A stretch of DNA of 64,000 nucleotides from TWA4 sp964613155 (GCA_964613155.1 CAZTHP010000001.1:3962-67961); one strand, 5' to 3'; positions 26,615 to 34,573 are shown, counted from the stretch's first letter. The notes: a model not told the origin generated them from the letters alone. Translations and numbers: made by a program.

Positions 26615-26730
26615 TTGCTATACGCTTTTAGTTTTGGTAAAATGTAAGAAGATTGATCGCTGTTTTAGGAAAATGACGGTTTGCCGCAGCACAGAGGTTT
26701 ATAGGGCTGCCAGAGCAGGCCGTTTTTTCG
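26615..26730 (+). promoter_or_regulatory. Promoter and structured leader before the molybdenum genes
   Basis: TTGCTA (26615-26620), 17 bases, TAAAAT (26638-26643) form a likely promoter. The leader then holds AATGACGGTTTGCCG (26672-26686), an inner GCAGC/GCTGC hairpin, and GGCCGT followed by TTTTTT near 26717-26728. ACG-GCC before and GGC-CGT after can close the structure as a terminator. A very similar motif occurs before trxB at 44949. A regulatory RNA is suspected; it does not match a Moco riboswitch that I can recognise. Confidence 0.5.
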
Positions 26731-26774
26731 AAGAAGATGACAGCTATTAAATAAAGAAAGGTAGTATAGCAACA

Positions 26775-27794
26775 ATGGATAAGGTGAGAGTACAAGATGC
26801 AGTAGGAATGGTTTTATGTCATGATATTACAGAAATTGTTCCGGGGGTAGTAAAGGATGCGGCATTCCGGAAAGGACATATCATTCGGGAAGAAGATGTG
26901 GAGAAGCTTTTAAATTTAGGAAAAGCCCATATTTATGTCTACAATCTGGAAGATGGTTATGTACATGAGAACGATGCTGCTGCACGTATGGTAAAAGCGG
27001 CCTGTGGACAGGGTCTGCGTCAGAGCGAGGTAAAAGAAGGCAAAATCAGTCTTTATGCAGATTATAAAGGGGTACTGAAGATTAATCTGGATGCTTTATA
27101 CGCTGTGACAGAAGATCCGGAAATCTGCTTTGCAACCATTCATGGCAATAAATTAGTAGAAGAAGGCAGTATGGTAGCCAGCACTCGTGTCATTCCGCTG
27201 GTTGTAGAGGAAGAAAAACTGGCAGCATTTGAAAAAGTCTGTGCAGAGATGGGTCCGGTTGTACAGGTTCTTCCGATGAAAGCGGCAAAGATTGGTATGG
27301 TTACAACAGGTTCAGAGATTTTAACGGGTCGTATTACAGATAAATTTGGTCCAGTTCTGGAAGCAAAAGCAAAAGAATTAGGTTGTGAGATCGTGGGACA
27401 GGTATTTCCTGGCGATGATCGCGAAGCCATCACAAAAGCAATCCTGGATTTTATCGACCAGGGTGTTGATATGGTAGAAGTAACCGGCGGTATGTCTGTC
27501 GATCCGGATGATATGACACCGGCAGCAATTCGTGCCTGTGGCGGAGAAGTGGTGACATATGGTGCTCCTGTTCTGCCCGGAGCGATGTTTATGCTTTCCT
27601 ATGTCAAAGGAATCCCGGTTGTTGGTCTTCCTGGCTGTGTTATGTATGCAAAACGGACAGTATATGACTTGACGGTGCCTCGTATTTTGACAGGTGAAAA
27701 ATTAACCCGCAAAGATTTTACCCATTTGGCACATGGCGGACAATGTCAGAATTGTAAAGTTTGCGTATATCCGAACTGCGGATTTGGTGCTTAA
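26775..27794 (+). CDS. Molybdopterin-binding protein
   Basis: A 339-residue protein with a MoaB/Mog-type molybdopterin-binding fold in its second half (MVTTGSEILTGRITDKFGP, VEVTGGMSVDPDD). It ends in a cysteine-rich tail, C-x2-C-x2-C-x5-C (QCQNCKVCVYPNC), likely to bind metal. It is widespread beside selenium-dependent molybdenum hydroxylase accessory genes. It starts the accessory cluster and lies five bases before DUF3343. It is not a full-length MoeA. A role in cofactor handling for a purine or xanthine hydroxylase is inferred. Confidence 0.87.
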   Translation: MDKVRVQDAVGMVLCHDITEIVPGVVKDAAFRKGHIIREEDVEKLLNLGKAHIYVYNLEDGYVHENDAAARMVKAACGQGLRQSEVKEGKISLYADYKGVLKINLDALYAVTEDPEICFATIHGNKLVEEGSMVASTRVIPLVVEEEKLAAFEKVCAEMGPVVQVLPMKAAKIGMVTTGSEILTGRITDKFGPVLEAKAKELGCEIVGQVFPGDDREAITKAILDFIDQGVDMVEVTGGMSVDPDDMTPAAIRACGGEVVTYGAPVLPGAMFMLSYVKGIPVVGLPGCVMYAKRTVYDLTVPRILTGEKLTRKDFTHLAHGGQCQNCKVCVYPNCGFGA

Positions 27795-27799
27795 TTTGT

Positions 27800-28036
27800 A
27801 TGCGTAAAAAAGTGCAGACGCTGATCATTACGTTTACAACAACGATGAAGGCGATGAAGATGGAATCCTGTTGTAAAGCGATGGGAGTACCGGGGCGTTT
27901 GATCCCGGTTCCCGGCGAAATTACAGCAGGATGCGGTCTTGCCTGGAGTGCGAGACCGGAAGAACGGGAAATTCTGGAACAGATTTTAAAGGAATGCGAA
28001 CTGGAAGCAGAAGGCATTTATGAAATTCTGTTTTAA
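27800..28036 (+). CDS. DUF3343 (Se/S carrier-like) protein
   Basis: A 78-residue protein. Start ATG 27800 (MRKKVQTLIITFTTTMKAMK) follows the previous stop by five bases, so coupled translation is likely; its own ribosome-binding site is weak. The family core is visible: MESCCKAMGVPGRLIPVPG then ITAGCGLAW, with a vicinal Cys pair and a third Cys. Members are proposed to carry selenium or sulphur, consistent with the neighbouring yedF. Confidence 0.85.
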   Translation: MRKKVQTLIITFTTTMKAMKMESCCKAMGVPGRLIPVPGEITAGCGLAWSARPEEREILEQILKECELEAEGIYEILF

Positions 28037-28129
28037 GCAAGAAGCAATCGGGAAATTTGCTTTTGGTTTCTGTTTTTTAGCATGGAAGTGTTGATTAATC
28101 GAAACATGACAGAAAGGATAGGGAAAAGG

Positions 28130-28810
28130 ATGGAAAAGACAGTCAATGCGTTGGGACTTGCTTGCCCACTCCCCGTTGTGGAGACAAAGAAAGCGTTGGA
28201 GACGATGACAGAAGCTGGTGTGCTCACAGTTTTGGTTGACAATGAGATCGCTGTGCAGAATGTTTCTCGGTTTGCCGCTTCCAGACAGCTGGAGGTAAAA
28301 TCAGAAAAGATCAGTGATACGGAATTTCGGATTCGGATTTTAACAGCAGCGGTGCAGACAGAGGCACAGGCGGCAGAAGGTAACGCGATTGGAACGGATG
28401 GAATCAATGGGGGCAATGGAGTCGATGCTGCGGCAGCAGAAGCTGAGCCGGTTTGTCTTTTAGATGGAAGACGAAAAGGATTGGTTGTGGCAATCGGCAG
28501 TCAGGAAATGGGAAGCGGTGCAGAGGCATTAGGCAAATCTTTGATGAAAGCCTTTCTCTTTGCCTTGACGAAGCAGGATCAGTTGCCTGAAACGATGTTA
28601 TTTTTTAATTCCGGTGCGAATTTAACCTGTGAAGGCAGCGATTCGCTGGAGGATTTAAAGGAATTGGAAGCACAGGGTGTAGAAATTTTAACCTGTGGAA
28701 CCTGTTTGGATTTCTATAATCTGAAAGAAAAGCTGGCAATCGGCGGTGTTACGAATATGTATGTGATCGTCGAAAAGATGGAACAGGCATCGCTTGTTAT
28801 AAAACCTTGA
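28130..28810 (+). CDS. yedF: Selenium metabolism protein YedF (TusA-DsrE fusion)
   Basis: A 226-residue two-domain protein. Residues 1-70 are a TusA-like sulphurtransferase domain with the active Cys in GLACPLPVVETKKAL. Residues about 115-226 are a DsrE-like domain (VVAIGSQEMGSG; LTCGTCLDFY near the end). ATG 28130 is chosen because GGATAGGGAAAAGG precedes it and the TusA domain begins at once. The linker (about 80-107) is rich in Gly, Asn, Ala and Asp (GINGGNGVD) and looks like expanded repeat sequence. It probably channels selenium to the hydroxylase cofactor. Confidence 0.88.
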   Translation: MEKTVNALGLACPLPVVETKKALETMTEAGVLTVLVDNEIAVQNVSRFAASRQLEVKSEKISDTEFRIRILTAAVQTEAQAAEGNAIGTDGINGGNGVDAAAAEAEPVCLLDGRRKGLVVAIGSQEMGSGAEALGKSLMKAFLFALTKQDQLPETMLFFNSGANLTCEGSDSLEDLKELEAQGVEILTCGTCLDFYNLKEKLAIGGVTNMYVIVEKMEQASLVIKP

Positions 28811-28846
28811 TCCAGTGAGAAATACAAATGGGATGCGGGGATAGTT

Positions 28847-29701
28847 ATGAAGGATTTTTTGAAAGAGAAACTAGTCATCGTGCGCGGCGGCGGAGATTTA
28901 GCCACTGGTACGATTCATAAACTGCATCGAATGGGATTTCCAGTTATTATTCTGGAAATCCCAAATCCTTCTTCTATAAGAAGATACGTGGCTTTTTCCG
29001 AAGCAGTTTATGAAGGGACGATGACGATAGAGGGGGTTACATGCCGTTTCTGCGGAGATGTTTCGACGCTTTCCGATGCAAAAGAAGCGGCTTGGAATGT
29101 TTTGGAAAAGGGTGAGATTCCCTTATTTGCCGATTCGCAGGGAAGACTGATTCCATATTTGAAGCCTTGGGCAGTGGTGGATGCAATCATCGCTAAAAAA
29201 AATCTGGGAACTTCTCGGACGATGGCACCGGTAACGGTTGCGCTTGGTCCTGGTTTTACAGCAGGTGAAGATGTGGATGTAGTCGTGGAAACAAAGCGGG
29301 GGCATAATCTGGGACGACTTTTATATGAAGGAAGTGCTGAACCGAACAGTGGAATTCCCGGTATTATCGCTGGTTATGGACGGGAACGCGTCAATCATGC
29401 AGAAACAGCAGGGATTCTTTACAGTGTTCGTAAAATCGGCGATTTGGTAAAAGCAGGCGAAACAATTGCAGTGATCCGAACCGAAGATTCCTTAGGGGAT
29501 GTGGATTATGTCGAAGTGAAAAGCAAGATCAGCGGTGTTTTGCGGGGGATGATCCGAGATGGTTATCCTGTCACAAGAGGCTTTAAAATTGCAGATATTG
29601 ATCCGCGGGAATCGGAACAGAAAAATTGTTTTACGATTTCCGATAAAGCAAGATGTATCGCAGGCGGTGTAGCAGAAGCACTGCTGTCTGCATGGGAGTG
29701 A
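28847..29701 (+). CDS. EF2563-family selenium-dependent molybdenum hydroxylase system protein
   Basis: A 284-residue protein of the family defined next to selenium-dependent molybdenum hydroxylases. The N-terminus VIVRGGGDLATGTIHKLHR is a Rossmann-like glycine motif. The C-terminal half (VKAGETIAVI, VEVKSKISGVLRGMIRDGYP) resembles a biotinyl/barrel-sandwich segment. Its molecular role is unproven; a cofactor selenation function has been proposed from genomic context. It is 36 bases after yedF and 42 bases before yqeC. Confidence 0.88.
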   Translation: MKDFLKEKLVIVRGGGDLATGTIHKLHRMGFPVIILEIPNPSSIRRYVAFSEAVYEGTMTIEGVTCRFCGDVSTLSDAKEAAWNVLEKGEIPLFADSQGRLIPYLKPWAVVDAIIAKKNLGTSRTMAPVTVALGPGFTAGEDVDVVVETKRGHNLGRLLYEGSAEPNSGIPGIIAGYGRERVNHAETAGILYSVRKIGDLVKAGETIAVIRTEDSLGDVDYVEVKSKISGVLRGMIRDGYPVTRGFKIADIDPRESEQKNCFTISDKARCIAGGVAEALLSAWE

Positions 29702-29743
29702 TCGGAAGGAATCGGAATGATTTTCAGCTGGTTGAGGTGAAAA

Positions 29744-30484
29744 ATGGGACATGTAATTGCTTATGTAGGGGCAGGTGGTAAAACATCTTCGATTTTGGAA
29801 GATGCACTGCGCCTTCAAACGAAACCGAAACGTTTGGTTGTCACAACGACCACACATATGCGGCGGCCGCAAAGAATTCCGGAAGGTACGGATCAGCTGA
29901 CTGAAACGGTAGAAGAAGCTGCTTGGCGTTTAGACCGGGGCGAAGTCGTCTGGTATGGACATCCGGCAGGTGGGAGACGATTTGCAGGTCCCTCACCAGA
30001 AGAATGGGAAGCACTTTGTGGTATGACGGATTATATTTTAGTAGAAGCAGACGGTTCCAAACGACTTCCAGTAAAAATTCCGGCTGCGCATGAACCCGTT
30101 ATTCCAACGCATACCGATCAAATCCGCGTCGTTATGGGCATGAGCGGACTGGGAAAACCGTTGAACGAAGTTTGTCATCGTTTGCCGCTGATTTTGGAAT
30201 TGCTGGAAAAAGAAGAAACTGATTGCTTAACCGAGCAGGATTATCAAAAAATTTTGCTGCAGGGCTATTTTCTTCCTTTACAAAAACGATTTCCCGCCTG
30301 CTCTTTGGAATTGTATTTGAATCAGGTAGACGAAAGCAACATGGCACTTTTGGAGCCAGCAAAACGAATTGGAAGTGCTGTGGCAGATGCAGTCGGTGGA
30401 ATCACGGTTCAGTATACAAATTATACGAGAGCATTATTAGAAAACATTAAAGCAGGAAACTCCGACTTTGATAAGTCGGAGTAG
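29744..30484 (+). CDS. yqeC: Putative selenium-dependent hydroxylase accessory protein YqeC
   Basis: A 246-residue protein with an N-terminal P-loop-like motif (YVGAGGKTS) and VVTTTTHM, followed by DYILVEADGSKRLPVK. These are diagnostic of the YqeC family. A GAGGTGAAAA site precedes the ATG. It is consistently found with yedF, EF2563-type and xdhC genes, as here. Nucleotide binding is likely from the motif; the reaction is unknown. It ends at a 15 bp repeat array. Confidence 0.88.
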   Translation: MGHVIAYVGAGGKTSSILEDALRLQTKPKRLVVTTTTHMRRPQRIPEGTDQLTETVEEAAWRLDRGEVVWYGHPAGGRRFAGPSPEEWEALCGMTDYILVEADGSKRLPVKIPAAHEPVIPTHTDQIRVVMGMSGLGKPLNEVCHRLPLILELLEKEETDCLTEQDYQKILLQGYFLPLQKRFPACSLELYLNQVDESNMALLEPAKRIGSAVADAVGGITVQYTNYTRALLENIKAGNSDFDKSE

Positions 30485-30603
30485 TTTACTAGCAGTTGGT
30501 TTACTAGCAGTTGGTCTACTAGCAGTTGGTTTACTAGTGGTTGGTTCATTAGTAGTTAGTTTATTAGTGGTTGATTGACTACCGGTTGGTTCACTAGTGC
30601 TTT
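30484..30603. repeat. Tandem repeat, 15 bp unit
   Basis: Eight units of GTTTACTAGCAGTTG, the first three nearly identical and later ones diverged. Most contain CTAG or TTAG. The array begins at the yqeC stop codon and ends before the xdhC ribosome-binding site. The minus strand reads as pentads like PTASK, without start signals. Confidence 0.95.
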
Positions 30604-30629
30604 TGTTTTGTTTAGGAAGTGGTTGAAAC

Positions 30630-31799
30630 ATGTATCAGAAAATTGCAAAGGAAATTCTGAATCGAAAAAAAGTGAAGCTTTCGGTTATTTTAAATGGAAA
30701 AGATCAAGGAAAGCAGATAGTTTTTCAGAATCGAAATGAACTTTTGATGAAAGATGCAGGGATTGAAGAAGAATCCCTTATTTTCCAGGAAGCGCAAAAA
30801 CAGGTGGTTACAGGTATTTCAAACTGTTTGGAAACGGAGATTTTTACGGAAATTCTTACAGAGGAACCACAGCTTGTAATCTTGGGCGGCGGTCATGTAG
30901 CAGCAGCCCTTTGTCATATGGCATCGTTGACGGGATTTCATGTTACGATTGTAGAAGATCGGCCGGATATGGCAGGGAAAGAACGGTTTCCCGATGCAGA
31001 TGCGATTATTTGCCAGTCTTTTGAAGACTTATCTCCGGTTTTAAAAGAGCAGGGAGAAAATAGTTTTTACGTAATTGTCACACGTGGGCACCAATCCGAT
31101 CAGATTTGTCTGGAACAGGTGCTTCGGTATGAATATACGTATCTGGGTGTGATCGGAAGTCGGCAAAAAACGGCGCATTGTCGTAAGCTTTTGCAGGAGC
31201 ATGGATTTCGAAATGCCGAAATCGCATCGATTCATATGCCGATTGGCCTGAATATCGGTGCACAGTCACCGGAAGAAATTGCCATTAGCATTTTGGCGGA
31301 AATGATTCAGGAAAAAAATCGGAGACAATCAGAAGGATTGACACCGGAAATCTGGGAATGGATCGCAGCACATCCAGGTGAGCGCGCTGTTTTGTGTACG
31401 ATTATTGAAAAACGTGGTTCTGCGCCACGTGGAGTCGGAAGCCGTATGCTGTACCGAAAGGCGGCAAGTAAACAGTTGATTACGGAAACGGCAAGGAACG
31501 GACAAGCAGTTGCAGAAAGTACAGGGGATGAGCAAGTGCTTGCAGAAAATACAGGAAATGAGCAAGCAGTTTTTGAAAGAAAAGCAGTAAACGAGGAAAT
31601 GCCGATGAAAACAAATGAGCAGGTTATTGGCACGATCGGCGGCGGTGCGTTAGAATATGCGGTGATACAGGAAGCTGCGCGATTAAAAAAAGACGAGCTC
31701 AAACTTGCCTGGTTTCATCTAAGCAGTGCAGAAGGCGCACAGCTTGGGATGGTCTGCGGCGGTACAGTACGCGTATTGATGCAGGAGATTTCCTGTTGA
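30630..31799 (+). CDS. xdhC: XdhC/CoxI-family hydroxylase maturation protein
   Basis: A 389-residue protein needed to insert the sulphurated or selenated molybdenum cofactor into hydroxylases. Its layout is Rossmann XdhC_C domain (about 85-220, LVILGGGHVAAALCHMA, VIVTRGHQSD, GVIGSRQKT) followed by a CoxI-type domain (about 235-389, IEKRGSAPRGVGSRML, GTIGGGALE, GMVCGG), with a partial CoxI-like stretch at the N-terminus. Between GSRML and GTIGGG lies an extra stretch of about 55 residues built from a 10-residue repeat. It follows the accessory cluster in the same direction. Confidence 0.88.
   Translation: MYQKIAKEILNRKKVKLSVILNGKDQGKQIVFQNRNELLMKDAGIEEESLIFQEAQKQVVTGISNCLETEIFTEILTEEPQLVILGGGHVAAALCHMASLTGFHVTIVEDRPDMAGKERFPDADAIICQSFEDLSPVLKEQGENSFYVIVTRGHQSDQICLEQVLRYEYTYLGVIGSRQKTAHCRKLLQEHGFRNAEIASIHMPIGLNIGAQSPEEIAISILAEMIQEKNRRQSEGLTPEIWEWIAAHPGERAVLCTIIEKRGSAPRGVGSRMLYRKAASKQLITETARNGQAVAESTGDEQVLAENTGNEQAVFERKAVNEEMPMKTNEQVIGTIGGGALEYAVIQEAARLKKDELKLAWFHLSSAEGAQLGMVCGGTVRVLMQEISC
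31497..31586 (+). repeat. In-frame 30 bp tandem repeat inside xdhC
   Basis: Three 30-base units encode NGQAVAESTG, DEQVLAENTG and NEQAVFERKA; a fourth trace (TNEQVIG) follows. They sit in a loop of the CoxI domain that is normally about ten residues long. The frame is kept. Confidence 0.85.
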
Positions 31800-31831
31800 T
31801 TTCTTGTTGATTTTTTGTTGATGATAGGACG

Positions 31832-31911
31832 TTCTGCCATTCGTCACAGACAAATGCTGCATAAGCAGCGAGAATCCACAAAGTGGATCAGTCTGTGACT
31901 TGTCGGCGGAA
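31832..31911. other. Three-way-junction palindrome between convergent xdhC and ridA
   Basis: An outer helix of GTCACAGAC (31843-31851) with GTCTGTGAC (31891-31899) encloses two perfect hairpins: GCTGC-ATAA-GCAGC (31856-31869) and ATCCAC-AAA-GTGGAT (31874-31888). Further out TTCTGCC (31832-31838) can pair with GGCGGAA (31905-31911). No T-run follows on either strand. The rest of 31800-32021 shows only short TTGATTT and TTTTATG repeats. Class unknown. Confidence 0.75.
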
Positions 31912-32021
31912 TGTTGTTTTACATAAAACTTGGGTAATTCTGATTCCTGTGATGCGGAGTGAATTCCAAAGCGGTTTTACGATTTTATGTGTTTTTATGA
32001 TTCTGTGCAGTGCTGGTTTTG

Positions 32022-32402
32022 CTATTCTACGTACGCAACTGCTTCGATTTCAATCAGTGCATCCTTGGGAAGTCTTGCAACTTCAACAGCTGCGCGGGCG
32101 GGATACTCGCTTTCGAAAAACTCTCCATAGACTGCATTCATATCTGCAAACATATTCATATCCTTTAAAAATACGCCAATCCGGATACATTGGCTTAGCT
32201 GTACACCACCGCTTGCCAGAATATTTTTAATATTGGTCAATGACTGGCGGGTTTGTGTCTGAATATCATTTCCTGCAAATTCGCCTGTAGCAGGGTCGAT
32301 CGGAAGCTGTCCGGATACGAATACGAAGTTGCCAGCTTTTACAGCCTGTGAGTAAGGTCCGATCGCAGAAGGTGCATGTTCTGTATGGAAAATTGTTTTC
32401 AT
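32022..32402 (-). CDS. ridA: RidA-family deaminase
   Basis: A 126-residue YjgF/YER057c/UK114 protein that hydrolyses reactive enamine/imine intermediates, protecting pyridoxal enzymes. Motifs: GPYSQAVKAG near the N-terminus, FVSGQLPIDPATGE, and the C-terminal PKDALIEIEAVAY with the conserved Glu. Start MKTIFHTEHAPSAIGPYS is behind AAAGGATG; an ATG three codons earlier has no ribosome-binding site. It is the only opposite-strand gene inside the molybdenum/selenium cluster. Its leader carries a copy of the repeated element found before the MATE gene. Confidence 0.93.
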   Translation of the reverse strand: MKTIFHTEHAPSAIGPYSQAVKAGNFVFVSGQLPIDPATGEFAGNDIQTQTRQSLTNIKNILASGGVQLSQCIRIGVFLKDMNMFADMNAVYGEFFESEYPARAAVEVARLPKDALIEIEAVAYVE

Positions 32403-32531
32403 GAAGATCATCCTTTCGTTGTCTTTTTAAATTTTCAGGAAGGTAGTTCCCTGTTTTCAGTGGTATTCAATATCACGATTCGCACTTTGTGCTGGGTGTT
32501 TTTTTGAAAACTATCGAAAACTATCATGATT

Positions 32532-32613
32532 ACCATTTGCCGCTCGCATGGAACAGACTTCGCCTGTTCCTGCTCACGTGCGCTCATTATATCATATTTT
32601 ATCGATTTTGTAA
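32532..32613 (-). promoter_or_regulatory. ridA promoter with repeated leader element
   Basis: On the minus strand TTACAA, 16 bases, TATAAT (-10 at 32591-32586) is followed at once by a 56-base element (32587-32532) starting ATGAGCGCACGTGAGC. It is about three-quarters identical to the copies at 19398 and 19553. GGAACAGGC and GTCTGTTCC form a nine-pair hairpin around GAA. The same order, -10 box then element, is seen at 19394. Confidence 0.75.
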
Positions 32614-32826
32614 GGATAAGATTTTACAGGTAAAATTTGCTAATCATAGGTTTTAATTTTGTCGAGATAAGATTCGCTAAAAATAAGGTTTTGCCGAGAT
32701 AAGATTTAGGAAATACAAGATTTTGCGAGGATAAAAGTTTATAAAGATAAGGTTTTGTCGGAACAAGATTTGATAATCATAAGTTTTTATTTTGCAGGGA
32801 CAGAATTAGATAGGAACAAGGTTTAG
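32614..32826. repeat. Degenerate AT-rich repeat, about 32 bp unit
   Basis: Five or six loose units of the form GATAAGATTT...AAATAAGGTTTTGCCGA precede mocA. Similarity between units is moderate, so boundaries are approximate. No gene is seen. Confidence 0.6.
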
Positions 32827-32829
32827 AAG

Positions 32830-33504
32830 ATGTTAAAAATGGATTTTATCGTAATGGCAGCTGGGAACAGCCGACGTTTTGGGAAAAATAAGCTGCTGCA
32901 GCCGATTCAGGAACGGCCGATGTTTACCTGGATTTTCGATGTGCTGGAGGAGGTTGTTGCAAAATTAGACGAAACGAAGACCGCGTGCGGCCGGATTTTT
33001 GTGGTGACGCAGTATGAGGAAATTTTAGCGGAAGTGGAAAAACGCCGGAAAAACTACGAAAATAGCAGTCAGCTGCATATTTTGCAGAAGGAAAATGCCT
33101 GGCAGCCTGGGGTTATAAGCCCAGAGAGTACAAAGGGCATTTCGTTTACCATTCGCAGCGGACTTTTGGCAGCAGGGGATCAGGCTGATTATACGATGTT
33201 TTTAACCGCAGATCAGCCTTGTCTGCGGGCAGAATCGATTTTGCGCCTGGTCACGGAAACCTTGCAGGCGCAAAAAGGGATTGGAAGTCTTTGTTATCAG
33301 GAAACACCGGGGAATCCCGTTCTCTTTCATCGAATATATCGAAAAGAACTGATGGATTTGGAAGGCGATACGGGAGGGCGAAAAATCGTAAAAAAACATC
33401 CGGAAGACTGTTATTTTTGCCCAATTGCGCAGAAATGGGAGCTAATCGATGCGGATACTGAAAAATCCTTGCAGGAGATTCTTGATTATTTTTCTGAAAC
33501 GTAG
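32830..33504 (+). CDS. mocA: Molybdenum cofactor cytidylyltransferase-like protein
   Basis: A 224-residue nucleotidyltransferase that would join CMP to molybdopterin for hydroxylase-type enzymes. The nucleotide loop is MAAGNSRRFGKNKLL (canonical LAAGxSxRMGxxKL), then FTIRSGL, LTADQPCL in place of GDQP, and GNPVLFHR. Family membership is good, but the choice of CMP over GMP is inferred from its position beside xdhC. The ribosome-binding site is weak (AAGG). It lies in the same direction as the accessory cluster, beyond ridA. Confidence 0.85.
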   Translation: MLKMDFIVMAAGNSRRFGKNKLLQPIQERPMFTWIFDVLEEVVAKLDETKTACGRIFVVTQYEEILAEVEKRRKNYENSSQLHILQKENAWQPGVISPESTKGISFTIRSGLLAAGDQADYTMFLTADQPCLRAESILRLVTETLQAQKGIGSLCYQETPGNPVLFHRIYRKELMDLEGDTGGRKIVKKHPEDCYFCPIAQKWELIDADTEKSLQEILDYFSET

Positions 33505-33664
33505 TATAACTGTTTCAATATGTAGCTTATGGAAGCAAATTGCGAAGATGCAGACTGCTAAAATAAAATTGGTCAAGAGGGCAGCTGCTGAATCAGAACT
33601 ACAGAACTGCCGCAAGAAAAGCAGGTGGTCGTAAAAGGGATGAGATACCAGGGAGGATAAATTT

Positions 33665-34240
33665 ATGCAGCTTTTAAAAGACAGAATCCGAAAAGATGGA
33701 GTGATTAAAGATGGAAACGTACTGAAAGTAGATCGTTTCCTGAATCATCAGATGGATGTAGAACTGTTTGCTGAAATCGGAAAAGAACTGAAAAGACGTT
33801 TTGAAGGAAAGGAAATCAATAAGATTCTGACAATTGAAGCAAGTGGAATTGGAATTGCCTGCGTGGTAGCACAGTCGTTTGGATGTCCTGTTGTATTTGC
33901 AAAGAAGAATAAAACGAAAAATATTGCAGGAGAAGTCTATACGAGCAGAGTGGAATCCTTTACCCATGGCAGAGTATATGACATTATTGTTGCAAAAGAA
34001 TTTTTAGGACCGGAAGATAAGGTTCTGCTGATCGATGATTTTCTGGCGAATGGAAAAGCATTGGAAGGTCTGATCGAATTGGTTCAAAAAGCCGGTGCAG
34101 AATTAGTAGGTGCCGGAATTGTGATTGAAAAAGGCTTCCAGAGAGGCGGCGATGCGATCCGCAATATGGGAGTACAGCTGGAATCATTGGCAATCGTAGA
34201 AAGTATGGATGAAAAGACCGGTGAGATTGTATTCCGCTAA
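33665..34240 (+). CDS. xpt: Xanthine phosphoribosyltransferase
   Basis: Makes XMP from xanthine and PRPP in purine salvage. The 191 residues match the family. The PRPP loop is VLLIDDFLANGKA, and LTIEASGIGIACVVAQ, VFAKKNK and a basic N-terminus (MQLLKDRIRKDG) are typical. GGGAGGATAAATTT precedes the ATG. It lies downstream of the purine-hydroxylase maturation genes and competes for the same base, xanthine. I found no guanine riboswitch in its leader. Confidence 0.95.
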   Translation: MQLLKDRIRKDGVIKDGNVLKVDRFLNHQMDVELFAEIGKELKRRFEGKEINKILTIEASGIGIACVVAQSFGCPVVFAKKNKTKNIAGEVYTSRVESFTHGRVYDIIVAKEFLGPEDKVLLIDDFLANGKALEGLIELVQKAGAELVGAGIVIEKGFQRGGDAIRNMGVQLESLAIVESMDEKTGEIVFR

Positions 34241-34342
34241 GAAATGGAAATGACAAAATTGATATACGAGACTCAAATTTCGCACATGAATTCTCAAGAC
34301 GTATAGACATTTGTTTGAGTGCAAAGTTTGACATACGAAATA

Positions 34343-34388
34343 AAAAGCCATCTCCAAACCTTTTGAAAGGTTTGGAGATGGCTTTTTT
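34343..34388 (+). terminator. Strong intrinsic terminator after xpt
   Basis: GCCATCTCCAAACCTT (34347-34362) pairs perfectly with AAGGTTTGGAGATGGC (34367-34382), followed by six T and preceded by five A, so it can act in both directions. The remaining gap to 34573 holds no supported gene; a four-codon frame (MKAG) at 34550 has a good ribosome-binding site but is probably chance. Confidence 0.95.
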
Positions 34389-34573
34389 ATTTCAATAGGA
34401 AATCGTTCAGGATGCTTTGTTTCGATTAAAAACTTAATAGCCGGGTTGATTCGGTCGTGTGTTAGAAAAATAAGTGTGCACCAAACAAAAGTATTGAGGA
34501 GGTTTTTCTCAGTTCCTGTGCAGATTTCCTATGGGAAAGGAGTATCGAAATGAAAGCAGGATAACTGCTTCGT

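Noticed and set aside
31832..31911. Purine riboswitch (three-way junction near purine genes)
   Set aside because: Loops are three and four bases, not the seven-base kissing loops, and the conserved junction bases are absent. It lies at the 3' side of both genes.
34550..34564. Four-codon frame MKAG with a strong GGAAAGGAG site
   Set aside because: Too short to support, not linked to a downstream plus-strand gene, and lies just past the 3' end of hsp20.
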